64,000 nucleotides of DNA from DASTBU01 sp035711845 (lineage in GTDB: Bacteria; Acidobacteriota; Vicinamibacteria; Vicinamibacterales; 2-12-FULL-66-21): assembly GCA_035711845.1 (NCBI GenBank), contig DASTBU010000080.1, positions 10,496-74,495 on the forward strand, read 5' to 3'. Position 1 is the stretch's first letter; each line of letters begins with the position of its first letter. Below, in pieces: positions 1 through 11,308 of this stretch. The notes under the pieces are model-generated. The model was not told the DNA's origin, made no database searches, and saw nothing but the letters and a program-made list of their open reading frames with translations. Made by a program: the position numbers and the translations under genes.

Positions 1-677
1 GCGTTGGCGACCCCGCCGACCGCGAGGTTCTGGATGTTGGGCGTCTTGCTGCCGAGAATCGCCACGACCTGGTTCACCTTCCGCTGATACTCGAGGGCCT
101 CGAGGTAGTGCGCGACCGCCAGCAGGTTGACCTCCGGCGCCAGCTTCATGGCGGGGTGCCCCCAGTAGCCGTTGGCGAAGATCCCGAGCTGCCCGGCCTC
201 GACGAACCCTTTCACGCGGTCCTGCACGGCCTGGAGCTGGTGCCGGCTGTTGCCCGGCCACGAGGAGAGGCCGTCCGCGATTGCGGCCGCCTTCACCGGA
301 TCGGCCTTCAGCGCCGAGACCACGTCCACCCAGTCGAGCGCCGACAGGTGGTAGAAGTGGACGATGTGATCGTGCATGGCGTGCGCCGCCAGTATCAGGT
401 TCCTGATGTACTGGGCGTTCAGCGGCACCTCGAGCCCGAGCGCATTCTCGACGGCCCGAACCGACGCGATCGCGTGCACGGTCGTGCACACGCCGCAGAA
501 TCGCTGCGTGAACAGCCAGGCGTCGCGCGGGTCACGCCCCTCGAGGATCTTCTCGATCCCGCGGAACATCTGGCCCGAGGACCAGGCCTCGCGGACCACG
601 CCGCCATCGACCTCGACGTCGATGCGAAGGTGCCCCTCGATGCGCGTGACGGGATCGACGGTTATGTGCGTGCCCAT
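1..677 (-). CDS. hybC: [NiFe]-hydrogenase large subunit (N-terminal part; runs off the left edge)
   Basis: Catalytic subunit of a membrane-bound uptake hydrogenase that oxidises H2 at a NiFe centre. Only about 225 N-terminal residues are present. They begin MGTHITVDPVTRIEGHLRID, the typical start of this family, and contain the first nickel-binding motif RFCGVCTTVHA, with both Cys and the His intact. The second Cys motif and the C-terminal processing site lie outside the window. The ATG at 677 overlaps the end of hybB by 16 bases, so translation is probably coupled. Gene order small subunit, HybA, HybB, large subunit matches E. coli hybOABC (group 1c type). Maturation genes are not in view. 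Confidence 0.93.
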   Translation of the reverse strand, partial: MGTHITVDPVTRIEGHLRIDVEVDGGVVREAWSSGQMFRGIEKILEGRDPRDAWLFTQRFCGVCTTVHAIASVRAVENALGLEVPLNAQYIRNLILAAHAMHDHIVHFYHLSALDWVDVVSALKADPVKAAAIADGLSSWPGNSRHQLQAVQDRVKGFVEAGQLGIFANGYWGHPAMKLAPEVNLLAVAHYLEALEYQRKVNQVVAILGSKTPNIQNLAVGGVAN

Positions 678-1867
678 GCTGTTCCTGCCTTTCCTGTACC
701 GACGGCCGCGCCCGTCAGTATCGGGAAGAATTTGATGATGAGGAGGTACGCCAGGATCTCCGCGGCGATCAGCCCGAACGTCGTGAACATCTCGGGGACG
801 CTCGGGAAGTACGACCAGTTGTCGCCGGGGCGAAACGCCAGCAGATACGTGTCGAATCTGTAGAGCGACCCGGCCAGCATCATCAGGACCGCGGCGCGGA
901 ACAGATACCCGAGCTGTTGCCGCTTCCCTCTGTTGAGCAGCATCACGCCGGGGATTACCGCCAGCACGAGCTCCAGCAGCGCCATCCCGCTGAACGCGTC
1001 GAAGGCGAAGAGCAACGGAAGCCGCCCGGCGAAGGCGAGGTCGGCGATCCGGAGCGCCGGATAGAGGAGGGCGATGGGCGCCATGACACGGCCGATACCC
1101 GCCAGCATCTCGATCTCAGGCTTCCGTCGGAGGAACGCGCTGGACAGCGCCGCCTCGAACACCACGACGGCGTAACCCATCGCGATGCACGAGATGAGGA
1201 ACAGCAGCGGCAGCCATCCGGTGTTCCACAGCGGGTGCAGCCGCGGGCCCGCGAGCAGCATCAGCGAACCGAGCGACGACTGGTGCATCGTCGGCAACAG
1301 GATCCCGAGCGCCACGATCCAGATGAGCGCCCGGTTGACGATCTTCAGTCCACGCTCGGAGATGGCCCGCACGCGCGGCGAGGAGGCGTACCTCCCACGC
1401 TCGAAGAACGCGGGGGACAGCTCGATCCACAGCACCACGACGTAGGCCATGATGCAGAGCGCGACCTCGAGCAGAACCGAGCTGAGGTTCCACTCCCAGA
1501 AGAACAGCGGCACGCGCCACACGCTCCACCATCGGCCGACGTCGAGCAACACGCCAAACCCGGCGAGCGAGTATCCGAGCGCGCTCGTCAGGATGGCAGG
1601 GCGTACCAGCGGGTGATACTGACCCTTGTTGCGGATGTAGACGAGCAGGGCGACGGCATAGCCGCCACACGCCAGTGCCGTCCCGGTCACGACATCGAAC
1701 GCGATCCACAGCCCCCACGGATAGCCGTCGCTCAGGTTCGTCACCGCGCCGATGCCGAAGATCAGCCGGATCAGCACCAGGACCGCGGCGATGCCCGCAA
1801 GGATCGCCAGGGCCTTGATCGGACGCGTGAAGAGCCGGCCGCCAACGGGTTCTGCATGTTCGGTCAT
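662..1867 (-). CDS. hybB: HybB-like (NrfD family) hydrogenase membrane anchor
   Basis: Integral membrane subunit of 401 residues expected to pass electrons from the periplasmic hydrogenase/HybA to the quinone pool. After a short cytoplasmic N-terminus it has about ten hydrophobic segments, including one near residues 18-42 and a conserved stretch GYPWGLWIAFDVVTGTALAC near residue 48. This Trp-rich loop is typical of the NrfD/PsrC/HybB family. The family binds no haem, and no CxxCH motif is seen. The start codon overlaps the hybA stop by four bases (ATGA), and the stop overlaps the large-subunit start. A role in H2-dependent menaquinone or ubiquinone reduction is inferred from the family. Confidence 0.92.
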   Translation of the reverse strand: MTEHAEPVGGRLFTRPIKALAILAGIAAVLVLIRLIFGIGAVTNLSDGYPWGLWIAFDVVTGTALACGGYAVALLVYIRNKGQYHPLVRPAILTSALGYSLAGFGVLLDVGRWWSVWRVPLFFWEWNLSSVLLEVALCIMAYVVVLWIELSPAFFERGRYASSPRVRAISERGLKIVNRALIWIVALGILLPTMHQSSLGSLMLLAGPRLHPLWNTGWLPLLFLISCIAMGYAVVVFEAALSSAFLRRKPEIEMLAGIGRVMAPIALLYPALRIADLAFAGRLPLLFAFDAFSGMALLELVLAVIPGVMLLNRGKRQQLGYLFRAAVLMMLAGSLYRFDTYLLAFRPGDNWSYFPSVPEMFTTFGLIAAEILAYLLIIKFFPILTGAAVGTGKAGTAWART

Positions 1868-2754
1868 GGCTGGCCTCCCGCCTGGCTCCCTTCCTCTTTC
1901 CCTTGTTTGCGGTTCCGGAACAGCACGGCGCCAAGGACGCCGTAGAGTGCGAGAGGCGCGATGAAGCCTCGATAGGCGGTGTGCTGAATCTTGCGCTGCA
2001 GCGTGGCCGTGGACGCCTCGCCCAGCGTCGGCAGTCCGAGCTCCTCGAACGGCACGTGCGAGAGATACAGCACCTGCGTGCCGCCGCCGTCGTGCTCACC
2101 GTAGACCTTCGGGACATACTGGTCGGGATGCCGGGCGAGCCGTTCCTTCGCCTCGCGCAGCAGATCGGCGCGCGTGCCGTAGATGACCGCGCCTCTCGGG
2201 CAGACCTCGGCGCAGGCCGGGATCTTCCCCTCCGCGATGCGGTGGTTGCACAGCTCGCACTTGACCATCCGCGGCGCCGCCTTGGCCCACTCGAACTTCG
2301 GGATGCCGAACGGGCAGGCGACCTGGCAGTAGCGGCACCCGACGCACAGATCCACGTCGTAGGTGACGATCCCGTACTCGCGCTTCTTGAACGCGCCGAG
2401 CATGCAGGCGGTCGCGCACGCGGGATCCGCGCAGTGCATGCACTGCGCCTTCATGTAAGACTGCCGACCCTCGTCCTTGTACAACTTGATGATGGTCTTG
2501 GTGTATTCGTTCAGATCGTCGGGTGCCTGATAGATGCCATTCGAGAAGCCGGGATCAGGCTCGAGGCCGTTCGCCTCCCGGCAGGCGACCACGCAGGCCT
2601 TGCAGCCGATGCAGAGCGTCGTGTCGTAGAGCAGCCCGACGGCATCATCGGGGATCCCGATCGGACCGCCCGCGGCGCGTGCAGGCTTGGCGCCGGCCAG
2701 CGTCGCCCCAGCAACCAGGAGCCCCTTGAGCGCTGTTCGCCGATTGATGCCCAC
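1864..2754 (-). CDS. hybA: HybA-like Tat-exported ferredoxin subunit of hydrogenase
   Basis: Periplasmic iron-sulfur protein linking the hydrogenase heterodimer to HybB. I chose the GTG at 2754 because it gives a Tat signal (NRRTALKGLL at residues 4-13, then a hydrophobic stretch and AxA site) and has GGAGGAGG a few bases upstream. The longer ATG-initiated frame would read through the end of hybO. About sixteen Cys occur in ferredoxin spacing (CIGCKACVVAC, CMHCADPAC, CVGCRYCQVACP, CELCNH), enough for four [4Fe-4S] clusters. A hydrophobic segment near the C-terminus (IAPLALYGVLGAVLF) is a probable membrane anchor, as in E. coli HybA. One base separates it from the hybO stop. Confidence 0.93.
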   Translation of the reverse strand: MGINRRTALKGLLVAGATLAGAKPARAAGGPIGIPDDAVGLLYDTTLCIGCKACVVACREANGLEPDPGFSNGIYQAPDDLNEYTKTIIKLYKDEGRQSYMKAQCMHCADPACATACMLGAFKKREYGIVTYDVDLCVGCRYCQVACPFGIPKFEWAKAAPRMVKCELCNHRIAEGKIPACAEVCPRGAVIYGTRADLLREAKERLARHPDQYVPKVYGEHDGGGTQVLYLSHVPFEELGLPTLGEASTATLQRKIQHTAYRGFIAPLALYGVLGAVLFRNRKQGKEEGSQAGGQP

Positions 2755-2755
2755 G

Positions 2756-3868
2756 CTACACCTCCTCCCGCTTCTCCTCGGAAGGCACGCGCGTATCGAG
2801 CTTCTTCGAGGCGGCGTAGGCGCCGCCGAGGAGCGCGCCGCCGACCAGGCCCGCCACACCCGTTGCAAACGGGCTCACGCCGCCCTGTGGCGCACGAATG
2901 GGCGGATACGTATCGGGCGGGGTGGGCCGATCGATCGGGACGGTGTCGTGCATCGCCACGCGGAAGGCGAGCTTCTGTTCGGTGCATCCGACGCAGGGGT
3001 GCCCGAGCCCAATCGGCCAGCAGTCGGTGACTTCACCGAACGACAACGTGGAGCAGTTGGCGTGCGTCTGCGGTCCCTTGCACCCGAGCTTGTAGAGACA
3101 GTAGCCGAGACGGTGCCCCTCGTCGCCGAACTGCTGCGCGAAGCGGCCGGCGTCGAAGTGAGCGCGCCGCGGACAGTGCTCGTGGATCGTGCGGCCGTAC
3201 GCGAAGAGCGGCCGGCCCAGGTCGTCGAGCGCGGGCAGCGTGCCGAACGTCGCGTACTGAAGGACCGTGCCGAGCAGGTTGTACGGATTCGCCGGGCAGC
3301 CCGGGATCGTCACGACCGTCTTGCCCTTGAGGATGTCCGGCGCGCCGACCGCACCGGTCGGGTTCGGATCCGCTGATGGAATCCCGCCCCACGATGCGCA
3401 CGAGCCGATCGCGATGATCGCGCCGGCCTGCGATGCCACGTCGTTGAGCATGTCAACGGCCGTGCGGCCCCCGATCATGCAATAGATCCCATCGTCCTTC
3501 GTCGGAATCGCGCCCTCGACGATGACGACGTACTTGCCGGCGTTCTGCTTCATCGCCGCCTTGAGGGCGTCCTCGGCCTGGTGGCCCGAAGCGGCAAAGA
3601 GCGTCTCGTGATAATCGAGCGACACGAGATCGAGAATCAGCTCGGCCACGCCGGGATGGGACGTGCGCAGCAACGACTCCGTGCAGCCAGTGCACTCCTG
3701 GAAGTGGAGCCAGATCACCGAAGGCTTGAGGCCCCGCGCGGCGGCCTCGACCATTTTGGCGGCTGCCGTTGCGCTCAGCCCGACTGCGGCCGCGGCCATG
3801 GTGCAGACCTTCACAAAGTCGCGGCGCGACACCGCGCGATCGAACGAAACGTAGGGGCCTGCACTCAT
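2756..3868 (-). CDS. hybO: [NiFe]-hydrogenase small subunit, Tat-exported
   Basis: Electron-transfer subunit of 370 residues carrying three Fe-S clusters. The ATG at 3868 has AAGGAGAG upstream and gives a Tat signal SRRDFVKVC followed by an Ala-rich hydrophobic core; the longer upstream frame lacks homologous sequence. Proximal-cluster Cys occur in ECTGCTESLL (near residue 60), GSCASWGG and GCPANPYN. The medial and distal cluster ligands are in CLYKLGCKGPQTHANC and HPCVGC. A C-terminal hydrophobic helix (residues about 335-355) resembles the membrane anchor of group 1 small subunits. It is first in the operon, with a sigma-54-type promoter 65 bases upstream. Confidence 0.95.
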   Translation of the reverse strand: MSAGPYVSFDRAVSRRDFVKVCTMAAAAVGLSATAAAKMVEAAARGLKPSVIWLHFQECTGCTESLLRTSHPGVAELILDLVSLDYHETLFAASGHQAEDALKAAMKQNAGKYVVIVEGAIPTKDDGIYCMIGGRTAVDMLNDVASQAGAIIAIGSCASWGGIPSADPNPTGAVGAPDILKGKTVVTIPGCPANPYNLLGTVLQYATFGTLPALDDLGRPLFAYGRTIHEHCPRRAHFDAGRFAQQFGDEGHRLGYCLYKLGCKGPQTHANCSTLSFGEVTDCWPIGLGHPCVGCTEQKLAFRVAMHDTVPIDRPTPPDTYPPIRAPQGGVSPFATGVAGLVGGALLGGAYAASKKLDTRVPSEEKREEV

Positions 3869-3933
3869 GACAACTCTCCTTCGTGCCTCGAGAAAAGCGG
3901 ACGGCGAGACCGAACAAGCCTGCGGTGTCCTGA

Positions 3934-3948
3934 GCAACGGCAGTGCCC
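3934..3948 (-). promoter_or_regulatory. Predicted sigma-54 promoter of the hydrogenase operon
   Basis: On the minus strand the bases read GGGCACTGCCGTTGCT. This matches TGGCAC-N5-TTGCW at all but the first base, with exact GG-N10-GC spacing. It lies 65 bases before the hybO start, leaving room for an untranslated leader. Sigma-54 control of uptake hydrogenases is known in other bacteria. This is one of the best matches in the window. Confidence 0.6.
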
Positions 3949-4010
3949 GCTGGAGGTGCGGCATGGATCGCCTGTTTCCGGCGCATTTTTTCCGGTCGGG
4001 CTCCGGCCGT

Positions 4011-4022
4011 TGCGGGAATCCG
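4011..4022 (+). promoter_or_regulatory. Candidate activator site (GCCGGGAATCCG-like) between hydrogenase and PFOR genes
   Basis: TGCGGGAATCCG here closely matches GCCGGGAATCCG copies at 22699-22710 and 33929-33940. It lies 64-75 bases upstream of the hydrogenase -24 element, a usual place for an enhancer. The divergent intergenic region 3869-4192 (324 bases, no gene) also holds several TTCCGG or CCGGAA half-sites. Assignment to the enhancer-binding proteins in this window is inference. Confidence 0.4.
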
Positions 4023-4119
4023 TTCATCGGCGGCCCTCGGGCCAGACGCCCCGCCGAGATTCCGGCACCTGACGGAGAGCGGGCCCGGAACCTGGCGTCA
4101 TCAGGCCATTTCCGGGCTC

Positions 4120-4133
4120 AGCACGCTTTTTGT
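4120..4133 (+). promoter_or_regulatory. Possible sigma-54-like promoter of the PFOR gene
   Basis: AGCACGCTTTTTGT resembles GGCAC-N5-TTGC with two mismatches (A for G in the -24 element, T for C in the -12 element). It is 60 bases before the start codon. Weak evidence on its own; listed because the divergent hydrogenase promoter is a much better match. Confidence 0.3.
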
Positions 4134-4192
4134 TCCTGTTGGATCGGGCGCACCCGACCTGGCACGCGCCGCCAATCTGGAGAGGCAATCAC

Positions 4193-7789
<3,597 letters not shown>

Positions 7790-7828
7790 CAACGGCGCCC
7801 ATCCATCCAAACGGGAACCGGAGATCTT

Positions 7829-8401
7829 ATGTCCACCACAACATTCATTCTGCTGCTGCTGGCGGCAGTCGTTGTCGTCTATATTGCTCTCGCTGCCCGC
7901 ACGTACTTGCGCATGCGGGGCAAGCGCGTGGTCGTCTGTCCGGAAACACACCAGCCGGCGGGCGTGACCGTAGACGCGGGTCATGCGGCGATCAGCGCGT
8001 TCTGGGACAAGCCGGACATTCAGTTGAAGACCTGCACGCGCTGGCCGGAGCGCCATGACTGCAATCAGGCCTGCACGCGCCAGATTGCCGACCAGCCCCA
8101 GCTCACGCTGGCCGTCAACATGCTGAAGAACTGGTATGCAGGGCGTAACTGTGCGATCTGCCGGCGCGCCATCGGCTTGGTGCACACGTCCGAGCCGCGG
8201 CCAGGCCTGCTCAACGTCGCCTCGCCTGGTGGCGAGATCCTCAGCTGGGACGATATCCCGGCCGAGCAGCTGCCCGCGATCCTCGACGCACATCTCCCGG
8301 TCTGCTCCAACTGCGCCCTCGCCGAGACATTCCGCCGCAAGTACCCCCAGCTGGTCACGGATCGGGAAGAGACAGAGGAGCGGGACAAGATCTATCACTG
8401 A
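7829..8401 (+). CDS. Membrane-anchored Cys-rich protein of unknown function
   Basis: A 190-residue protein with one N-terminal membrane helix (residues 5-24) and a soluble domain carrying four Cys groups: VVCPETHQ, CTRWPERHDCNQACTR, CAICRRAIG and CSNCALAET. The paired CxxC units look like metal or cluster ligands, but there is no CxxCH haem motif and I recognise no named family. It starts 39 bases after the PFOR stop on the same strand, so co-transcription is plausible. A role beside an oxygen-sensitive ferredoxin enzyme (redox sensing, metal handling) would be a guess. The ATG at 7829 follows CGGGAACCGGAG, a usable ribosome site. Confidence 0.8.
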   Translation: MSTTTFILLLLAAVVVVYIALAARTYLRMRGKRVVVCPETHQPAGVTVDAGHAAISAFWDKPDIQLKTCTRWPERHDCNQACTRQIADQPQLTLAVNMLKNWYAGRNCAICRRAIGLVHTSEPRPGLLNVASPGGEILSWDDIPAEQLPAILDAHLPVCSNCALAETFRRKYPQLVTDREETEERDKIYH

Positions 8402-8428
8402 AGTCCGCGGCGTCGGTCGTCGCTCTCG

Positions 8429-8586
8429 CAGCCCGTGGTGACATGCCGGCGTCGTACCGAGACGGGCGAGGCGCCTCGCTGGCAAGGCGCGACGACCGAG
8501 AATACCGGGAGTATTTGAGGGAGGAGCAACGCAGCCAGCGGGGATGCATCGCCCGTCGAATGCAGCCGGCATGTCACCACGGGCTG
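8429..8586. repeat. Structured intergenic repeat, family A, copy 1
   Basis: A 158-base element bounded by a perfect 22-base inverted repeat (8429-8450 and 8565-8586). Inside is a core shared with copies at 54315-54524 and 63900-64000: GGCGCGA, a small hairpin ATACCGGGAGTAT and GAGGAGCAACGC. GGGATGCATCG follows further on, as also in copies 2 and 3. The boundary inverted repeat differs in sequence from that of copy 2. No protein is encoded. It lies between the convergent 3' ends of the Cys-rich gene and feoA. Confidence 0.75.
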
Positions 8587-8603
8587 CTGGACCCCGGAAG
8601 CAC

Positions 8604-8619
8604 TTCAGTTGTCACTGAA
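8604..8619. terminator. Palindrome between convergent genes, possible bidirectional terminator
   Basis: TTCAGT-TGTC-ACTGAA is a perfect 6-base stem with a 4-base loop in the gap between the Cys-rich gene and feoA. There is no clear T-run, so intrinsic termination is uncertain. Confidence 0.3.
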
Positions 8620-8652
8620 CGGGCCGACGGCCATTACGAGTGCCACGACCAC

Positions 8653-8693
8653 CTTCGCCAAGGCTACGGTGGTCCGCCGTAGCTTGAGCGAAG
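8653..8693. repeat. Hairpin CTTCGCC...GCGAAG
   Basis: An imperfect palindrome (8653-8672 against 8674-8693) with CTTCGCCAAGGCTACGG in one arm and CCGCCGTAGC in the other. It resembles dispersed palindromic repeats I have seen in other high-GC bacterial intergenic regions. With the palindrome at 8604 and the family A element it fills the 380-base gap 8402-8781. Confidence 0.4.
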
Positions 8694-8781
8694 ATTCGTT
8701 TCTTCGTGGGTGCCGTCGGCGCGTCGCGGGTGGCAGGTCAAGTAAATCGTGGGGGGAAGCTCTCAGCGCGGAGGGCGACGC

Positions 8782-9015
8782 CTACTCGCTCTCCTCGATC
8801 AGCACGAGTATCGACATGGCCACGGCCGTCTCGACCGCGAGCTCCGTCTGATCGCACTCGAAGACCATCCCGGGGAAGGTCTGCAGCACCCGAATGGACG
8901 CGCCCGCCGACACCCCCAGCGCGGCGAGCCGCTCGGCTCTCGGCGTGAGATCCCGCCTCACCCGCGCGATCCTGCCTCGCGCGCCCCGTGACAGTGACGA
9001 TAACGGTTTGCTCAT
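8782..9015 (-). CDS. feoA: FeoA-like SH3-domain protein of ferrous iron uptake
   Basis: A 77-residue protein matching the FeoA/DtxR-C SH3 family in size and pattern: a basic N-terminus, then RLAALGVSAGASIRVLQTFP, which fits the family's LxxLGlxpGxxv signature. It is thought to support FeoB at the inner membrane. It follows feoB on the same strand, 74 bases downstream; the gap is mostly a heptad repeat array. In most operons feoA comes first, so the order is reversed. I chose ATG 9015 (MSKPLSSLSRG) because the longer frame runs through repeat DNA; the ribosome site is weak. Confidence 0.85.
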   Translation of the reverse strand: MSKPLSSLSRGARGRIARVRRDLTPRAERLAALGVSAGASIRVLQTFPGMVFECDQTELAVETAVAMSILVLIEESE

Positions 9016-9035
9016 GACGAACTCTACACTCGTAC

Positions 9036-9084
9036 TCCGTGGTCCGTGGTCCGTAGTCCGCAGGTCGTAGTCCGTAGTCCGTGG
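9036..9084. repeat. Heptad array, unit TCCGTGG x7
   Basis: Seven contiguous 7-base units (TCCGTGG, TCCGTGG, TCCGTAG, TCCGCAG, GTCGTAG, TCCGTAG, TCCGTGG), exactly 49 bases. The array starts 5 bases past the feoB stop and lies between feoB and feoA. Confidence 0.9.
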
Positions 9085-9089
9085 TCGTC

Positions 9090-10859
9090 TCAGAAGCTGA
9101 GCCCGGTTAACTTCAAGGCCGCGTTCAGCGCCGCCCCGGTGCCAATCGCGACGATGGTCACGAACACCAGGATTGCGGCGCCGACCCGCGCGCCGCGCTC
9201 CTTGATGATCATCAGCAGGTTGGCCACGCACGGCACGAACAGCGTCATGACGGTCAGCGCCACGAGCGCCTGGACCCCTGACAGCGTGCCCTCTCCGGCC
9301 ATCACGAACAGCCCTGCGGCGCCATAATCCCGGCGCAGGAAGCCCATCACGAAGACTTCGGCGGCCTTCGGCGGCAGCCCCAACGCCCCGGTGACGACCG
9401 GGCGCGCGAGGGCGGTCATCGCGTCCAGGCCGCCGGTCTTGTCCAGCACGAACAGGATTCCGGTGCCCACGAGGAAGAGCGGGACGGCCTCGCCGAGGTA
9501 CCAGCGCACGCGAAGGGCGGTCTTGCGCAGCAGGTTGCCCAGTCGCGGCATCCTGATGGGCGGCAGCTCCATGATGAAATCGGATCGTTCGCCGGGCAGC
9601 GCCCTCGCTGCGACGAAGCCGACGATCACCATCTGCATCAGCACCACGCCGAAGAGGGTGACCAGCGCCCACACCGAAATCCCGCCGAGGATCCCCATGA
9701 TCGTCGCCAGCTGGGCGGAGCACGGCACCCCGAGCGCCAGCAGCGTGATGGCAATCAGGCGTTCCTTCGGCGTCCCCAGGATCCTCGTCGTCATCGTCGC
9801 CATCGTGTCGCAGCCGAGGCCGAGCACCATCGGCAGCACCGCCTTGCCGTTCAATCCCATGGCGCGGAAGATCCGGTCGCTGAAGATGGCCAGCCGCGGA
9901 ATGTAGCCGCTGTCTTCGAGGAACCCGAACACCAAAAAGAAGGTGGCGACCACGGGGAGCACGATCGCGATGGCGTAGGTGAGGCCCATCGTGACGAGCC
10001 CGTACTCGCCGACGACGAACTCGCGGAGGAGCGCAAACGGAATGAGCTCGGCGGCTCGAACGGCCGCGGGGCTGACGTAGGCGGCGAAGAGGTCGTCCTC
10101 GAGGAGCCCGACGAGCGTCTGCGCGCCAAAGACGCCCACGAACAGATACGTGAGGTAGAGAACCAGGGCGAGGATCGGCAGGCCCGTCAGCGGCTCGCGC
10201 ACGGCTCGGACGAGCCATTCCTGGAACTGCCCGACGGAGGCGGCAGTCGTGCGCCGAAAGCGGCCGGCGGCAGCGTCGGCCCAGCCGAGATGGTCCATGC
10301 CGACTGCGCGGGCACCGCGAGGCGGTGCGGCCATCGGCAGGGCCGACCTCAGCTCGGCCATGCCGCGTCCCTCGGGCGCGACCGCCTCGATGACCGGGAT
10401 ACCCAGGTGCGCGGAGAGCCCCTCGCTGTCGATCTCGACGCCGCGCGCCCGCGCCTCGTCCAGCATGTTCAGGACGAGGATGGTCGGACGGTTGAACTCC
10501 GCAATCTGCGACGTGAGCATCAGCGCCCGGCGCAGGTTGCGCGCATCGGCGACCTGCACGATGAGCTCGGCGCCCTCCCTCGTCAGCATCTCGCGGGTAA
10601 TGCGCTCGTCCTCGGTGAGAGCCCCGTGCAGGGTGTTCACCCCGGGCGTGTCGCTGATGTCGCACACCTCTGCGCCCACCAGCGCCCGCCCCCGCGTGAC
10701 GGCCACCGTCGTCCCCGGGTAGTTCGAGACCGTGGCATAGCGGCCCGTCAGGCGCCCGAAGATCACGCTCTTGCCGACGTTGGGATTGCCCACGAGGGCG
10801 ATGCGGAGCGGATGCGCCCTGAGCCGCAGGACGGTTGGAGGGACGTTGAGCGGTATCAC
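9090..10859 (-). CDS. feoB: FeoB ferrous iron transporter
   Basis: GTP-dependent Fe(II) importer of the inner membrane. The N-terminal G domain has GNPNVGKS (G1) near residue 22, DTPG (G3) and NMLD (G4). A helical GDI region and two Gate-type membrane modules follow, with the conserved GVPCSAQLA Cys region. At about 589 residues it is shorter than E. coli FeoB (773) and lacks the long C-terminal tail. The start is uncertain. GTG 10859 lies close before the G domain; the longer frame to 10967 runs into repeat DNA. Position between an MtrAB-like conduit and feoA suggests uptake of Fe(II), possibly that made by iron reduction. Confidence 0.9.
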   Translation of the reverse strand: MIPLNVPPTVLRLRAHPLRIALVGNPNVGKSVIFGRLTGRYATVSNYPGTTVAVTRGRALVGAEVCDISDTPGVNTLHGALTEDERITREMLTREGAELIVQVADARNLRRALMLTSQIAEFNRPTILVLNMLDEARARGVEIDSEGLSAHLGIPVIEAVAPEGRGMAELRSALPMAAPPRGARAVGMDHLGWADAAAGRFRRTTAASVGQFQEWLVRAVREPLTGLPILALVLYLTYLFVGVFGAQTLVGLLEDDLFAAYVSPAAVRAAELIPFALLREFVVGEYGLVTMGLTYAIAIVLPVVATFFLVFGFLEDSGYIPRLAIFSDRIFRAMGLNGKAVLPMVLGLGCDTMATMTTRILGTPKERLIAITLLALGVPCSAQLATIMGILGGISVWALVTLFGVVLMQMVIVGFVAARALPGERSDFIMELPPIRMPRLGNLLRKTALRVRWYLGEAVPLFLVGTGILFVLDKTGGLDAMTALARPVVTGALGLPPKAAEVFVMGFLRRDYGAAGLFVMAGEGTLSGVQALVALTVMTLFVPCVANLLMIIKERGARVGAAILVFVTIVAIGTGAALNAALKLTGLSF

Positions 10860-10963
10860 CTTCGGGCAGGCCACGTCGAGCTGAGGGGCAAACGCAGTAC
10901 CCGGCCAAAATACGACCAATTTCTGCGGGTTTGTACGAGACTGCCGGAATACCGGCACCCACT

Positions 10964-11176
10964 GCAATGCAGGTTCGTCGATCGCAGATTGCAGATTGAA
11001 TTGCTGACTTGGGATTTCGGATTGGCGATTTCATTCGGAGATTGATCGGGCTCGGTCGGGGGCGACTGAAACGCGTACGGCTCAAACCACCCCCGACAAA
11101 TCCCCGAATGAAATCGCCAATCCCCAATCGTCAATCGCAGAATCAATCTGCAATCTGCAACCGACGAATCTGCAAT
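10964..11176. repeat. Large GATTG-type hairpin, family C, copy 1
   Basis: Two roughly 70-base arms, rich in GATTG/CAATC heptads, are imperfect inverted repeats. They enclose a second stem GTCGGGGG/CCCCCGAC near 11056-11098. The right arm (GAATGAAATCGCCAATCCCC and following) is closely similar to the right arm of the element at 46981-47214. No gene is seen in it. It accounts for most of the gap 10860-11308 between feoB and the outer-membrane gene. Confidence 0.8.
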
Positions 11177-11255
11177 GTCGAGTGGGAGGGTCCGGCCCCT
11201 CGCATTTGCGCCGGGGAGAGTCGGCGGGAGGAGGAGCGAGGGGACCGGATAAACA

Positions 11256-11304
11256 GAAGCTCCCAGCTCCCAGCTGGAAGCTGGAAGCTGGAAGCCGGAA
11301 GCTT
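11256..11304. repeat. Heptad array, units CCAGCTC/GAAGCTG x7
   Basis: Seven units of 7 bases (GAAGCTC, CCAGCTC, CCAGCTG, GAAGCTG, GAAGCTG, GAAGCCG, GAAGCTT), 49 bases in all, able to fold on itself through AGCT centres. It starts 4 bases beyond the stop codon of the MtrB-like gene and could serve as its transcript end. Confidence 0.88.
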
Positions 11305-11308
11305 CAAC

